Assembly (NCBI GenBank): GCA_016717105.1
Contig: JADKGF010000017.1
Span: 21,105 to 85,104 of the forward strand
Reading direction: 5' to 3'
Origin: Saprospiraceae bacterium
Lineage (GTDB): Bacteria; Bacteroidota; Bacteroidia; Chitinophagales; Saprospiraceae
DNA: 64,000 nt
Part shown: positions 13,001 to 23,154 of the stretch, piece after piece
Layout: each line of letters starts with the position of its first letter
How positions within the stretch are numbered: the first letter of the stretch is position 1
Translations under genes and position numbers: made by a program
The notes under the pieces: model-generated
The model's input: only the letters and a program-made list of their open reading frames with translations
Database searches by the model: none
Told to the model about the DNA's origin: nothing

Positions 13001-16000
13001 TGGGTTAATTATGCGGAAATCACTTCAGCAACTGATAGTAATGGCGGACCTAGAGTAGATGCAGATAGTAACCCGGGAAGTAACAATCCGACTGAAAACG
13101 GAGTTGAACCTGGAGATGCAGCTGATAACAATTTAGCGAGTACAGACAAAGGTGGAGAAGAGGACGACCATGATCCAGCGGGCATTGAGATATATGACCT
13201 TGCTCAGAGAAAGGTAACCACTGCTACCGGTCCATTTAGATATGGAGACATTGTCAAATTTACTTATGAAGTTTATAATCAAGGTAGTATTCAAGCAAGT
13301 GGCATTGAGTTGACAGATTATATCCCATGTGGATACAAATATGTAGCTGCCTCAAATAATGCACTTGGTTGGTCATACAACAGTACGACTGGAAATGCAA
13401 CGGTAATAATGCCTGGCTCTTTAGTACCAGGTGCATTTAGGACCATTGATATTTACTTACAAGTAAAACCTTGTATAGCTTCAAGTACTGACGCTTGGAC
13501 TAATATCGCTGAAATTTCAGATGGTAATAGTGATGATCCAAATGAACCACCAACGGATATTGACTCTGATCCTGATAAAGATCCAGATAATGATCCAGGT
13601 GGAGAACCAGATGGACCTAACGATGATGTTGTAGATGAAGATCCAAATCTTCCTGGTGATGACGACGAAGACGATCATGACCCAGAAAGAATAGAAATAG
13701 TGGATCTAGCACTTAGGAAGACCATGGTTACAGCAGGACCATACCGTTACGGACAGATCATTGACTTTGATATTGAAATATTCAATCAAGGTAATGTAAC
13801 AATGACAGATATCGAAGTGATCGATTATATTCCTGAAGGATTTACTTATGACCCAGCTATCAACCAGATCTGGCAAGGTACATATCCTGCAGTATTCACG
13901 ATAGTATCTGGTCCATTGGCTCCAGAAGCTTCAACGAAAGTAAGACTTAAATTAAAATTAGTTCAAACTAGTGGCGGTTCAAGTGTTTACTATAATGGTT
14001 CTGAAATCACTGGAATGCAGGATGATAATGGTGATCCTAGAGATGACGATGATGCAGATAGTACTCCAGATGTGGATCCTGATAATGATAATCCTGTCAC
14101 TCCTGGAGATGATAATGATGACGAAGTGGATGAAAGTCCAAATGATCCTGATACAAATGATGATGACGAAGATGATAGCGATCCAGCGGGTCCAAAAATC
14201 TTTGACTTAGCACTTAGAAAAGTTCAATTGACGGCAACACCTAGCTTTAGCTATGGTCAAACAGTAATGTTCGGCATTCAATTGTTCAATCAAGGTAATG
14301 TAGATGCTAAAGACATTGTTATTGTAGATACACTTCCATGTGGTTTAGAATTCTTACCAACATCAGCAGTAAATATAGCAGCTGGCTGGGTTTATAATCC
14401 AGTTACAAGGGAAGTAAGAACAACGTATAGGAATATTTTAGCTGCAGGCACAAGTGCTCAATTGTCACTAGATAATAAGGTAGTACCTTGTTATTCAAGT
14501 GTTGGTAAGGCATGGACAAACTGGGCTGAAATCGAATCAGCTAATGATAACGATCCGAATACACCTAATCCGCCAGTGGATATAGACAGTGACCCTGATA
14601 ATAACAACAACAATGACGAAGGTGGTCAACCAAATACTCCTGAAGATGATGAAATCAATGGTGATCCAAATAACCCTGACAACCCATCAGCGCCTCAGGA
14701 TGAAGATGATCATGATCCACATCAAATTGAAGTATTTGACCTTGCAATCCGCAAAACTGTGGACAATAGGGGACCATACAGAATTGGTGAAACAGCAACA
14801 TTCAGACTAAAAGTATTTAATCAAGGTAATGTACCTGCAAAAAATATTAAACTGAATGATTATTTAAGAAGTGGATTCAGCTTCAATCCTGCAGCAAATG
14901 CAGGTTGGACCTTGACTACACCTGCGACACCATCAGTTAATGGCTTGTTGAATTATACAGTACCGACCTTGTTGAATCCTGGTGACAGTATCGTAGTGAC
15001 ATTGAAACTTGAAATAGCCCTTGATGCTAATCCAGCTGTCACAGACTGGTGGAATTATGCAGAAATTAGAACGGCTCAGGATACTTTAGGCAACAACAGA
15101 TATGATGATGCTGACAGTACACCTAATAGTAATAGTCCTTACGAAAATGACGTAGAACCAGATGATGCTTGGGATAATGTTGTAAATGGCAACGGTCCTA
15201 ATGTTAATCAAGATGAAGATGATCACGATCCAGAAAAAGTAATTGTGGTTGGTGGCCTTGGAGATACCGTGTGGAAAGACATTGACGGTGATGGTATCCA
15301 AGATCCAGGAGAACCTGGAGTTGCCAATGTTATAGCTACACTTACTGATTGTAGAGGAAATGTGTTAGCGACAGATGTTACTGATGCTAATGGATTCTAT
15401 TTCTTTGACAATTTGATTCCTGGAGATTATCAAGTACAGTTTAATATCAGTAACCTTCCGCAAGGATGTGCATTTACGTTCCAGAATCAAGGTTCAAGTG
15501 ATAAATTGGATAGTGATGTTGATTTGACAGGATTAGGACCTTGTACTAATATTACAGGTGGTGAATACGACAGTACTTATGATGCAGGTTTATTAATCCT
15601 TGCAGCTATAGGTGACTATGTATGGCATGATCTTAATGCTGATGGTCAACAAGGATTCGGCGAACCAGCAATACCTGGTGTACAAGTGAACTTGTATAAA
15701 GGTGATGGTACTTATGTCGGAACAACATACACGGACATTAACGGTAAGTATCTATTTGACTTCTTATACCCTGGTAATTATTATCTAGAATTCATTAATC
15801 CTACTGGATTTGATAGAACATTCCCTAACATAGGTAATGATGTCTCTGACAGTGATAGTGATGATACTAATGGACCACGTACCACAGCTACTACATATCT
15901 TGCTCCAGGTGAGAGAGATATGACTTGGGATGCTGGTTATTACAAGTGCGTTCCTATTGGAGACCTTGTATGGTATGATATCAATAAGAATGACATTTGG

Positions 16001-17248
16001 GATACAAATGAGAACGGTATCAATGCACTTACAGTTAACCTTTGGAGAAATCACTTTGGAACTTGGTTGATTTGGGATCATGTGAGAACAGGTCATAAAC
16101 CAAATACACCATCTGACGACGGATACTTCAAATTCTGTGCGCCTCCGGGACAATATTACATCGAAGTTGAATTACCACCATTAGGATTGGTAAGAGCAAG
16201 AGCGAATGTAGGTAGCAACGAGGAGATCGACAGTGATATCACAAATGCAAATGGAGCAGTTACTTCTGATAAGTTTACGGTAACATCAGGTCAGGAAAAA
16301 TGTGATCTTGGTGCTGGATTCTATCCTCAGGCAACTGCTGGTAATTTGGTATGGGTTGACTCTAATGCAAACGGTGTTCAGGAAAGTGCTGAATCAAGAA
16401 TGGCAGATGTAATTGTACAAGCAATCTCTGTCGAGACTGGTGAAGTTACTTCACAGGCTGTAACTGATGCAGAAGGTACATATTTACTTGATGGTTTGGG
16501 AAAACAAGCTTATTATCTTAAGTTTACACCACCAGCAGGTTACTATGCAACAGTAGCGAGAGCGACAACAGACGATAAGGACAGTGACGTAGATCATAGC
16601 TTCGGTTCTAATACAACTAGAGCATTTGATATGCAGCCTGCAAACGCTTATGAGAACATAGACATGGGACTTGCATTTTCACCACTTCCAGTCAATTGGT
16701 TGGATGTGAGAGCTGAAAGAGTGAATAATACGCACCTTATCAGCTGGAGTGTGACCAGAGAGTCCAACGTAAGCCATTACGAAGTAGAAAGAAGATTGAA
16801 TAAAGAAGTAGAGTTTTACACTATACCTGGCAAAGTAATGGCCAAAGGTAATGTTGCTCAAGTTCTTGATTATAATTTGACTGACTTCGAAGTAGAAAAA
16901 TCTGGTGTGTACATCTACAGAGTTAAACAATATGATTTCGATGGCAAATCGTCTTACAGCAAACTGGTGAAAGTCAGTCATAACGGCGAAAATAGCATAG
17001 AAATTTATCCTAACCCTGCTAGAAATGAGACAAGTATCCAGATAGTACTTGCACAAGATTCCGACGTAAAAGTTGAAATGTTTGATGCAGCTGCCAAACT
17101 GATACAAGTAATCAAACCATCTGGCATTCAAAAAGCTGGTGATGTATCGTACAATACAAATCTACAGGATATTCCTGCAGGAGTGTACAATGTGATCATC
17201 ACAATAGATGGCGTACAGACACAGAAGAAATTGATAAGAATAGAATAA
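4030..17248 (+). CDS. Giant DUF11-repeat T9SS surface protein (about 4,400 aa), one frameshift
   Basis: ATG at 4030 is chosen because it opens a signal peptide (MKGILQTFVFLLFLTGAESL, cut near WGQ). After an N-terminal Ig-like region come 21 DUF11-like modules of about 150-185 residues. Each begins near xDLALRK, has YG and NQG motifs, then DYxPxG and NYAEI, and ends in an acidic linker such as DEDDHDP. Four SdrD B-like domains follow (GDTVWKDIDGDGIQ, GDYVWHDLNADGQQ, GDLVWYDINKND, GNLVWVDSNANGVQ). The protein ends in the LPVNWLDV domain and a T9SS sorting tail (IYPNPARNE). The likely role is an adhesin or extracellular fibre, with acidic linkers suited to calcium binding. One extra G in the GGG at 5629-5631 shifts the frame: the first part runs to 5661, the rest is open from 5615. 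Removing that G restores a perfect module junction. Confidence 0.9.
4681..15246 (+). repeat. Array of 21 DUF11-like modules
   Basis: Counted from the repeated start motif (IDLAL, VDLAL, FDLAL, YDMAL, FDLAQ and similar). Most modules are diverged, but modules 3 and 5 (about 5701 and 6712, offset 1,011 bp) are nearly identical at the DNA level. Several modules alternate between a PCG type and a PAGY type, which suggests growth by duplication of two-module blocks. Confidence 0.85.
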
Positions 17249-17282
17249 GACTGGTTATCCAGCGATAAAAATTCGGAAATAC

Positions 17283-17318
17283 AAGGCCGGTACCTTTCAA
17301 TAGGTATCGGCCTTTTTT
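17283..17318 (+). terminator. Terminator after the giant surface-protein gene
   Basis: The arms AAGGCCGGTACCT and AGGTATCGGCCTT pair with one G-T pair around a short loop and are followed by a run of T. It lies between the giant gene and the convergent PBP gene, whose stop codon is two bases further on. Confidence 0.85.
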
Positions 17319-17319
17319 A

Positions 17320-19834
17320 TTATTTTAATGTATCGATTTGTATATGTTGTACTTTTAGACTATCTTCAGCAGGTTTTTTAGGTCGCAAAAACTCAGGTAA
17401 TGGTTCTGTTTTGTGTTTTTTACAATTTGTCAATTCCTTAAATCCTGAAGGTGGATCTATAAATTTGGTATTTGCATTGTGAATTCCCGTAGTATCTTTT
17501 TCAAGTTTTCTTATAAATTTTTCGAAAACAGGTTTTGCTGTAAAATAACCTTGACCTACATCATCACGCAAAAATCTTATCCACTTATCATCACCACCAG
17601 TCCAAATACCTACGGCAAGATCTGGCGTAAGTCCCATGTACCAGCCATCACATTGGTCATCCGTAGTGCCTGTTTTGCCACCATTTGGTGTCTTTAGATG
17701 CATACTGAATTCGCCTGTTTCATTATTTACAAGCATGTCCAGCATTATCGCATTATACAGTGGATCTATAGCTTTGGTTACTTTTTGTTTTGCCTCGTAT
17801 ATTACCTTACCTTCTTTATCCTTTATCCTTTTTATCAATACGGGCACTGTGTATGTACCATTATTCGCAAAGGTAGCGTAGGCAGCTGTTAGTTGTATCA
17901 ATGAAATATCCACTGCACCGAGTGCAATTGATGGTAATTGAGGTACAGCCAACCTTCCATTGGGTAATTTTTCATTTTTACTGATACCCAATTTGTCTAA
18001 CAAGTCTCTGAGTGGTTCTACGGATCCTATTTCTTTGAGCAGTCGTACTGTGATCGAGTTTTTTGAATATAATAGACCATGGTAAAGATTATACATCAAC
18101 GTTGTATTGATTTTGGTAGCATTTTGGGGATGCCAAGGCTCTTTATTTTTAAAATTTGCCTTGCAGGCAAGATAGAATAAGGTATATCTTGAAATTCATC
18201 ACAAGGCTTGATCCCTTTTTCTGTCATAGCTACAGTATATAAAAAAGGTTTTGCAGTAGATCCAATCGACCTTCTTGATGTTACATGATCGTACTTGAAA
18301 TATTCAAAATCTAATCCACCGTTCCAGCATTTTACATAGCCATTATGTGGATCGATTGCTATCAAGCCAGTTTGCAATAACATAGCATGATATCGTATCG
18401 AGTCCATTGGCGTCATTTCTACTTCTCTTGTCCCATGTAGGTGGTCGAATACCTTTAATTTTACTTTTGTAGAGAATGCAGTTTTGTACGCTTGTTGCAG
18501 TGCATTATATGCTAATTTTATTTCATTAAAGTTTTCCTTGGATTTAGTTTTGATGAGTTCATTTCTTCTGTTTTTGGAAAGATTTTTCAGCACTTCAGGT
18601 TTTGATTCCGATTCAATCAATAATGCGAGCTCGTCTTCGGTGATATTTATCCTATATTTTAAAAGTACAGGCAAGAGGTATTGTTTTTTGAGTGCTTTGT
18701 ACCTAGCAGATGATTTGGCTCTCAATTCCAATGCATCTAAACGCATTTTTTTTCATTTTCGCCAGCTTTGTAGGTCCATGGATCTTTTTTCGCCCAGTCA
18801 TAACCAAACCATTTTTGAATCCATACCATGTGTTCCATCGTAGCTTCTTCAGCCAATTTTTGTAAGCGCAAATCTATCGTAGATTCTATTTCAAGACCAT
18901 CAGCATAGATATCCAAAAAGGATCCGTCAGATTTTTTTAAATTTTCAGTTTTTATTATTTCTTGGATAAAGCTTACCAGCGAATTTTTGAAATAAGGGAC
19001 AATAGTATCATATACTTCATGTCTATTATAGGCTGAGAAATCTGGTTTAGTTTTTAGTTCGACATCAAGATTTATTTTTTCTTGCTCCTGAACTTTTGTC
19101 AATACTTCATTTTTTCTTTTGTACACAAGTGTTGGAAACCGTACAGGATTGTACAAGCTTGGATTTTTGAGCATGCCGACCAAAGTTGCAGCTTCTGCCA
19201 TATTGAGCTCAGCTTGTGGTTTGTCAAAGTAAGTTTTGGCAGCAGCATCGATGCCATGTGCTCCATTGATAAACTCAAACTTATTGAGATACATCGTCAT
19301 GATCTCTTCTTTCGTGTAAATATTTTCAAGTTTTAAGGCTATAATCCATTCCTTTATTTTTGATTTGAGTAGAAAATAGCTGCCTTTTAGCCAATGACTG
19401 TTGTGTGTATTGGGCCTTGGAAAGAGTTGTTTTGCAAGCTGTTGAGTGATTGTAGAGCCACCACCGGATTCTTTATCCTGCATCAAAAGTGATTTTACCA
19501 AAACTCGACCCAGTGCCTTATAATCTATCCCATTATGTTCATAAAATCGCGCATCTTCAACGGCTATCAGACATCTTTTTACAAAGGGATTTATTTCATC
19601 ATAGGTGATGATGCTTCGATATTCTGTTTGATATAATCCAATTAGATTGCCTCGTGAATCATACAATTTGGAGGCTAGTTTTATATCAGGATTTTTAAGT
19701 TTTTCTTCGGTTGGTACCTCAGTTATGTAGATATAAATGGTAAAAAGTAATAATAATGCAATCAAAGAAATCAGCAAATAGCCGATTCTTCTCCATATAG
19801 AATTGCGGATCAATTTATCAGGTTGTATTGTCAT
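17320..19834 (-). CDS. Class A penicillin-binding protein (PBP1A-like), two frameshifts
   Basis: This is a bifunctional murein synthase that polymerises and cross-links peptidoglycan at the inner membrane. A membrane anchor (IGYLLISLIALLLLFTIYIY) precedes a GT51 glycosyltransferase domain with AVEDARFYEHNGIDYKAL, GGSTITQQLAKQLF and INGAHGIDAAAKTYF. The transpeptidase domain has the serine motif STAK, SKN, and KTGTT. Three open frames cover it: 19834-18737, 18746-18096 and 18099-17320. A missing A in the A8 run at 18745-18752 and one missing base near 18160 explain both breaks, and the frames then join in family order. ATG at 19834 is preferred over the TTG at 19843, which overlaps a promoter box. 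The total of about 840 residues fits the family. It is divergent from a two-component pair. Confidence 0.9.
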
Positions 19835-19840
19835 TCGCCA

Positions 19841-19848
19841 CAAAGGTA
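19841..19848 (-). promoter_or_regulatory. Candidate -7 box (TACCTTTG) for the class A PBP gene
   Basis: This is an exact match to the Bacteroidota TAnnTTTG element on the minus strand. It ends six bases before the ATG at 19834, so transcription would begin at or next to the start codon (a leaderless or nearly leaderless mRNA). No clear -33 TTTG was found. Confidence 0.5.
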
Positions 19849-19893
19849 ATTAAAGAGAAGCTTTTTTGCAAAACAAGCAAATCTGTAACGAAT

Positions 19894-19933
19894 CAGACTT
19901 ATTGCAAATTAAATAATAGTTAAAATAAGTCTG
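19894..19933. promoter_or_regulatory. Perfect 10-bp inverted repeat, candidate operator
   Basis: CAGACTTATT (19894-19903) and AATAAGTCTG (19924-19933) are perfect inverted copies whose centres are 30 bp apart, about three helical turns. The pair lies between the divergent PBP and histidine kinase genes. Its right arm sits close to where the -33 region of the kinase promoter should be. It may bind a dimeric regulator, possibly the response regulator encoded here; that is inference. Confidence 0.5.
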
Positions 19934-19950
19934 CTGTCCAAATCATTCAA

Positions 19951-19958
19951 TATATTTG
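19951..19958 (+). promoter_or_regulatory. Candidate -7 box (TATATTTG) for the histidine kinase operon
   Basis: This is an exact TAnnTTTG match ending five bases before the kinase ATG. If used, the mRNA would be leaderless or nearly so. No good -33 box is visible, which could fit activator-dependent transcription. Confidence 0.5.
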
Positions 19959-19963
19959 CTGTC

Positions 19964-21391
19964 ATGAGTAAAAGGGCAATCTGGAGCATTATTATAATCA
20001 TGACACTTTCGCTGATCGGTGTTGGTGTTATCCAATATTTTTGGATCGACCGTGCTGTGGATTTGGATGAAAAAAACTTTAATGATAAAGTGACCATTGC
20101 ACTTAATAATGTTAAAAAAAGGTTGCTAAATGATGCCGAAGCCCTCGCCGAACAAAAATATTATGAAGGATCAAAACTGACCGAACCAAAGTCCATCATC
20201 GAAAAAATAATGCGCGATGATCTGAAAAACGAACAGGAATCTTTTGACCAGATAATCAAAGACTTAGAGTACAAATCTTCGTTTATGAATCCATCTGACT
20301 TGCTGGAGAATATCAATAAAGATCAACTAGATAAGTACCTGAAATCTGAACTTGAATCCAAAAACATCGACTTGCATTATGAATATGGTGTGTATTCTAA
20401 TGAGTATAAATCGTATTTTATAGAGAATGGCAGTTATATCGCAACTATTGGAGATACCACAAAATCGAGCAATGTCGCTGCAATGAATCCATTATACAAA
20501 GCCGAATACAAAATTTCTCTATTCGATAATGAGGTCATCAATCCAGGTCATTTAAATATCTATTTTCCTGGTAAAAAACGTTTTCTATGGTCAAATGTGA
20601 TTGGCATATTGATAAGTTCGATTTTGTTTACGGGATTGATTCTTTTTTGTTTTTCATATACCATATATGTGATATTTCATCAAAAAAAGGTGTCTGAAAT
20701 GAAAACAGATTTCATCAATAACATGACACACGAATTCAAAACGCCTATTGCTACGATTTCACTGGCATCTGATAGTATTTTGAGTCCTTCTATTTTGGAA
20801 AATAAAGATAAAGTGACCAGATTTATCAATATCATCAAGCAAGAGAACAAAAGAATGCTTAGTCAGGTGGAAAAAGTATTACAAATGGCTCAGATAGAAA
20901 AGGAAAATGTAGAATTGAAATTTAATGCCGTCAATCTGCACGAAACGATAGAAGATGCTGTAATCAATGCAGAGCTCAAGATCCAAGCTAAAGGTGGGAC
21001 AATACAGACCGTGCTTTTGTCTCAAAATCCAATCATCGAAGCAGATCAAATACACATTTCGAGCATCATAAACAATCTGCTCGATAATGCCGAAAAATAT
21101 ACGCCCGAACGTCCCGAGATTGTCATTACGACACGTGATGTGAAGGGCGGAATCGAATTTGATGTAAGTGATAATGGTATCGGTATGACGAAGGATGCCT
21201 TAAAGCTCATTTTCGAAAAATTCTATCGAGTACATACTGGCAATGTACATGATGTGAAAGGTTTTGGTCTGGGACTTAGTTATGTCAAAGCGATGGTAGA
21301 TGCTCATCATGGTAAGATATTTGTAAAAAGCGAACCAGGTAAAGGAAGTATTTTTACTATTTACTTGCCATCGAAGCAACCAATAAAATAA
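19964..21391 (+). CDS. Sensor histidine kinase (RprX-like)
   Basis: This 475-residue inner-membrane kinase has TM helices at about 7-27 and 209-237 flanking a periplasmic sensor domain of about 180 residues. The HisKA H-box is NNMTHEFKTPIA with the phospho-accepting His at 256. The ATPase domain has an N-box (INNLLDNAEKYTPE), G1 (DVSDNGIGM), an F-box (FEKFYRV) and G2 (GFGLGLSYVKAM). Its partner is the response regulator 45 bases downstream. The layout resembles Bacteroides RprX/RprY, but the signal cannot be deduced. The shared intergenic region with a class A PBP suggests, without proof, a link to cell-envelope state. Confidence 0.88.
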   Translation: MSKRAIWSIIIIMTLSLIGVGVIQYFWIDRAVDLDEKNFNDKVTIALNNVKKRLLNDAEALAEQKYYEGSKLTEPKSIIEKIMRDDLKNEQESFDQIIKDLEYKSSFMNPSDLLENINKDQLDKYLKSELESKNIDLHYEYGVYSNEYKSYFIENGSYIATIGDTTKSSNVAAMNPLYKAEYKISLFDNEVINPGHLNIYFPGKKRFLWSNVIGILISSILFTGLILFCFSYTIYVIFHQKKVSEMKTDFINNMTHEFKTPIATISLASDSILSPSILENKDKVTRFINIIKQENKRMLSQVEKVLQMAQIEKENVELKFNAVNLHETIEDAVINAELKIQAKGGTIQTVLLSQNPIIEADQIHISSIINNLLDNAEKYTPERPEIVITTRDVKGGIEFDVSDNGIGMTKDALKLIFEKFYRVHTGNVHDVKGFGLGLSYVKAMVDAHHGKIFVKSEPGKGSIFTIYLPSKQPIK

Positions 21392-21436
21392 TTTTAACAG
21401 TTTATGAGTTTTATATAAATTAATTTAAAGTCAAAT

Positions 21437-22141
21437 ATGGGAAATAAAATTTTACTTGTCGAAGATGACCAGAATTTCGGTGATGTTTTGAGATCTTATC
21501 TGGAGATGCATGATTATGATGTGACCTTGGCGACAGATGGTGAAGCTGGTGTAGAAGCTTTCAAAAAAGGAAGTTATGACCTGTGTATCTCTGATGTGAT
21601 GATGCCCAAAAAAGATGGTTTTACGATGGCAAAAGAAATCAGGGCAATCAATAATGCCATTCCGATTATCTTCCTTACAGCCAAGACTCTGAAAGAAGAT
21701 GTACTGGAAGGATTCAAGATAGGTGGAGATGATTACATCACAAAACCATTTAACTCAGAAGAATTATTGCTAAGAGTCAAAGCAGTTTTGCGACGATCAT
21801 CAAAGCCTGAAGAAAATCAGGAGAATCAAAGAGAATTTATCATCGGTGATTACCATTTCGACTATGCGCTTAGGATTTTGACTTACAAACCAGATGGTAG
21901 CACTGAGAAGTTATCACCCAAGGAAGCACAGTTGTTGAGATTATTTTGCTTTAGGGTCAATGATGTGTTACAACGATCTGAGGCACTGACCAAAATATGG
22001 GAAGATGACAATTATTTTACAGCCAGAAGTATGGATGTCTTTATTACCAAAATTAGAAAATATCTAGCCAAAGACACAAATATAGAAATCGAAAATATAC
22101 ATGGAAACGGATTCAGAATGTATATGAAAAATCCTGAGTAA
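21437..22141 (+). CDS. OmpR-family response regulator (RprY-like)
   Basis: The 234-residue protein has an N-terminal receiver with the acidic pocket EDD (residues 9-11), phospho-acceptor Asp53 (ISDVMMPKKDG), Thr81 and Lys103 (DDYITKPF). A C-terminal winged-helix DNA-binding domain follows (LSPKEAQLLRLF, then SMDVFITKIRKYL). It is the cognate partner of the kinase just upstream. A strong hairpin terminator follows the stop codon, so the operon ends here. Confidence 0.9.
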   Translation: MGNKILLVEDDQNFGDVLRSYLEMHDYDVTLATDGEAGVEAFKKGSYDLCISDVMMPKKDGFTMAKEIRAINNAIPIIFLTAKTLKEDVLEGFKIGGDDYITKPFNSEELLLRVKAVLRRSSKPEENQENQREFIIGDYHFDYALRILTYKPDGSTEKLSPKEAQLLRLFCFRVNDVLQRSEALTKIWEDDNYFTARSMDVFITKIRKYLAKDTNIEIENIHGNGFRMYMKNPE

Positions 22142-22167
22142 GTGTAGATTTATTAAGTACTTTCATA

Positions 22168-22206
22168 TTAAAAGGGCAATAAAGTTTGACTTCATTGCCC
22201 TTTTTG
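22168..22206 (+). terminator. Hairpin terminator, probably bidirectional
   Basis: AAAGGGCAAT and ATTGCCCTTT pair around a 13-base loop, with five or more T on the plus side and a shorter T tract on the minus side. It can serve both the response regulator and the convergent hppD operon. Confidence 0.85.
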
Positions 22207-22239
22207 ATTTCAATATATCTGATTAGGGTTGGATAATAT

Positions 22240-23125
22240 TTATAAAGTCCCTCTGCGGGCTTGTTCTGCTTCTATACTTTCAAACAAGGCTTGGAAATTG
22301 CCTTTACCAAAAGATTTTGCGCCTTTGCGCTGTATGATTTCAAAAAATAGGGTAGGCCGATCCTCTACTGGTCTTGTAAATATCTGCAATAAATATCCTT
22401 CTTCGTCTCTGTCCACCATAATGCCGAGGGTGTGCCGTGTATTGGGTAGATATATCTTTGTCATCGAAGGTTATCAAATTGGCAAATCCCATGACTCTTG
22501 CATAAAATTCTGCCCATTTGTTCATATCACCTAGCTCTACATTACCTACCATATGGTCTATAAATTTGAGCCCTGTGCTTGTTGGGGCATAATCAGATTC
22601 CCACTTTTCAAAACCCGGTAAAAATACACCGTTGTAATTTTTTCTTTCTACAAACATATGTATCGTATCACCATATGTTTTGATGGCAGACTTTACCACT
22701 TTGCCGTCCTTATCTTCAAAAGTAGTAGGCTCCATCACACTGATCGCGCCACGAGATGTAGTCTCTGTATAGGCTGAAGTGGCATCATCTACCCACAAAG
22801 CTATCACCTTGACACCGTCGCCATGTCTGCGGATGTGGTCAGAGATTTCGCTATCGGGATTAAAAGGTGTAGTAAGTACAAGCCTGATTTTGTCTTGGAC
22901 TACTACATAAGAGCAATATTCCCGATTGCCAGTTTCCAAGCCGCAATATGCAAGTGACTGAAATCCCATAGCTGTCTTATAAAAGTGTGCTGCTTGTTTG
23001 GCATTTCCTACATAAAGTTCGACATAATCTGTACCGTTTATCGGAAGGAAATCTTGAGCTTTGTCGAATATTTTTTCAATGCCGTAATCGTAATTTTTAA
23101 TATTGGTTAAATTATCTGTTGACAT
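22240..23125 (-). pseudogene. hppD: 4-hydroxyphenylpyruvate dioxygenase with an internal deletion
   Basis: HPPD converts 4-hydroxyphenylpyruvate to homogentisate. The N-terminal vicinal-oxygen-chelate half is intact (NGTDYVELYVGNAKQAAHFY), as is the start of the C-terminal half with the first iron-ligand His (KFIDHMVGNVE). The extreme C-terminus is recognisable in another frame (GIMVDRDEEGYLLQIFT, then FFEIIQRKGAKSFG, which carries the Glu ligand). At 22428-22433 the sequence jumps from QYTA straight to LGIMVD. About 90-95 residues normally present are missing, including the GVQHIA segment with the second iron-ligand His, and the frame is broken. About 293 residues remain of the usual 370-390. 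As written it cannot make an active enzyme. It lies 29 bases downstream of hmgA in the same direction. A misassembly is possible. Confidence 0.88.
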
Positions 23126-23154
23126 TTTTATTTTTTATTTTTAAATGAATAAAA

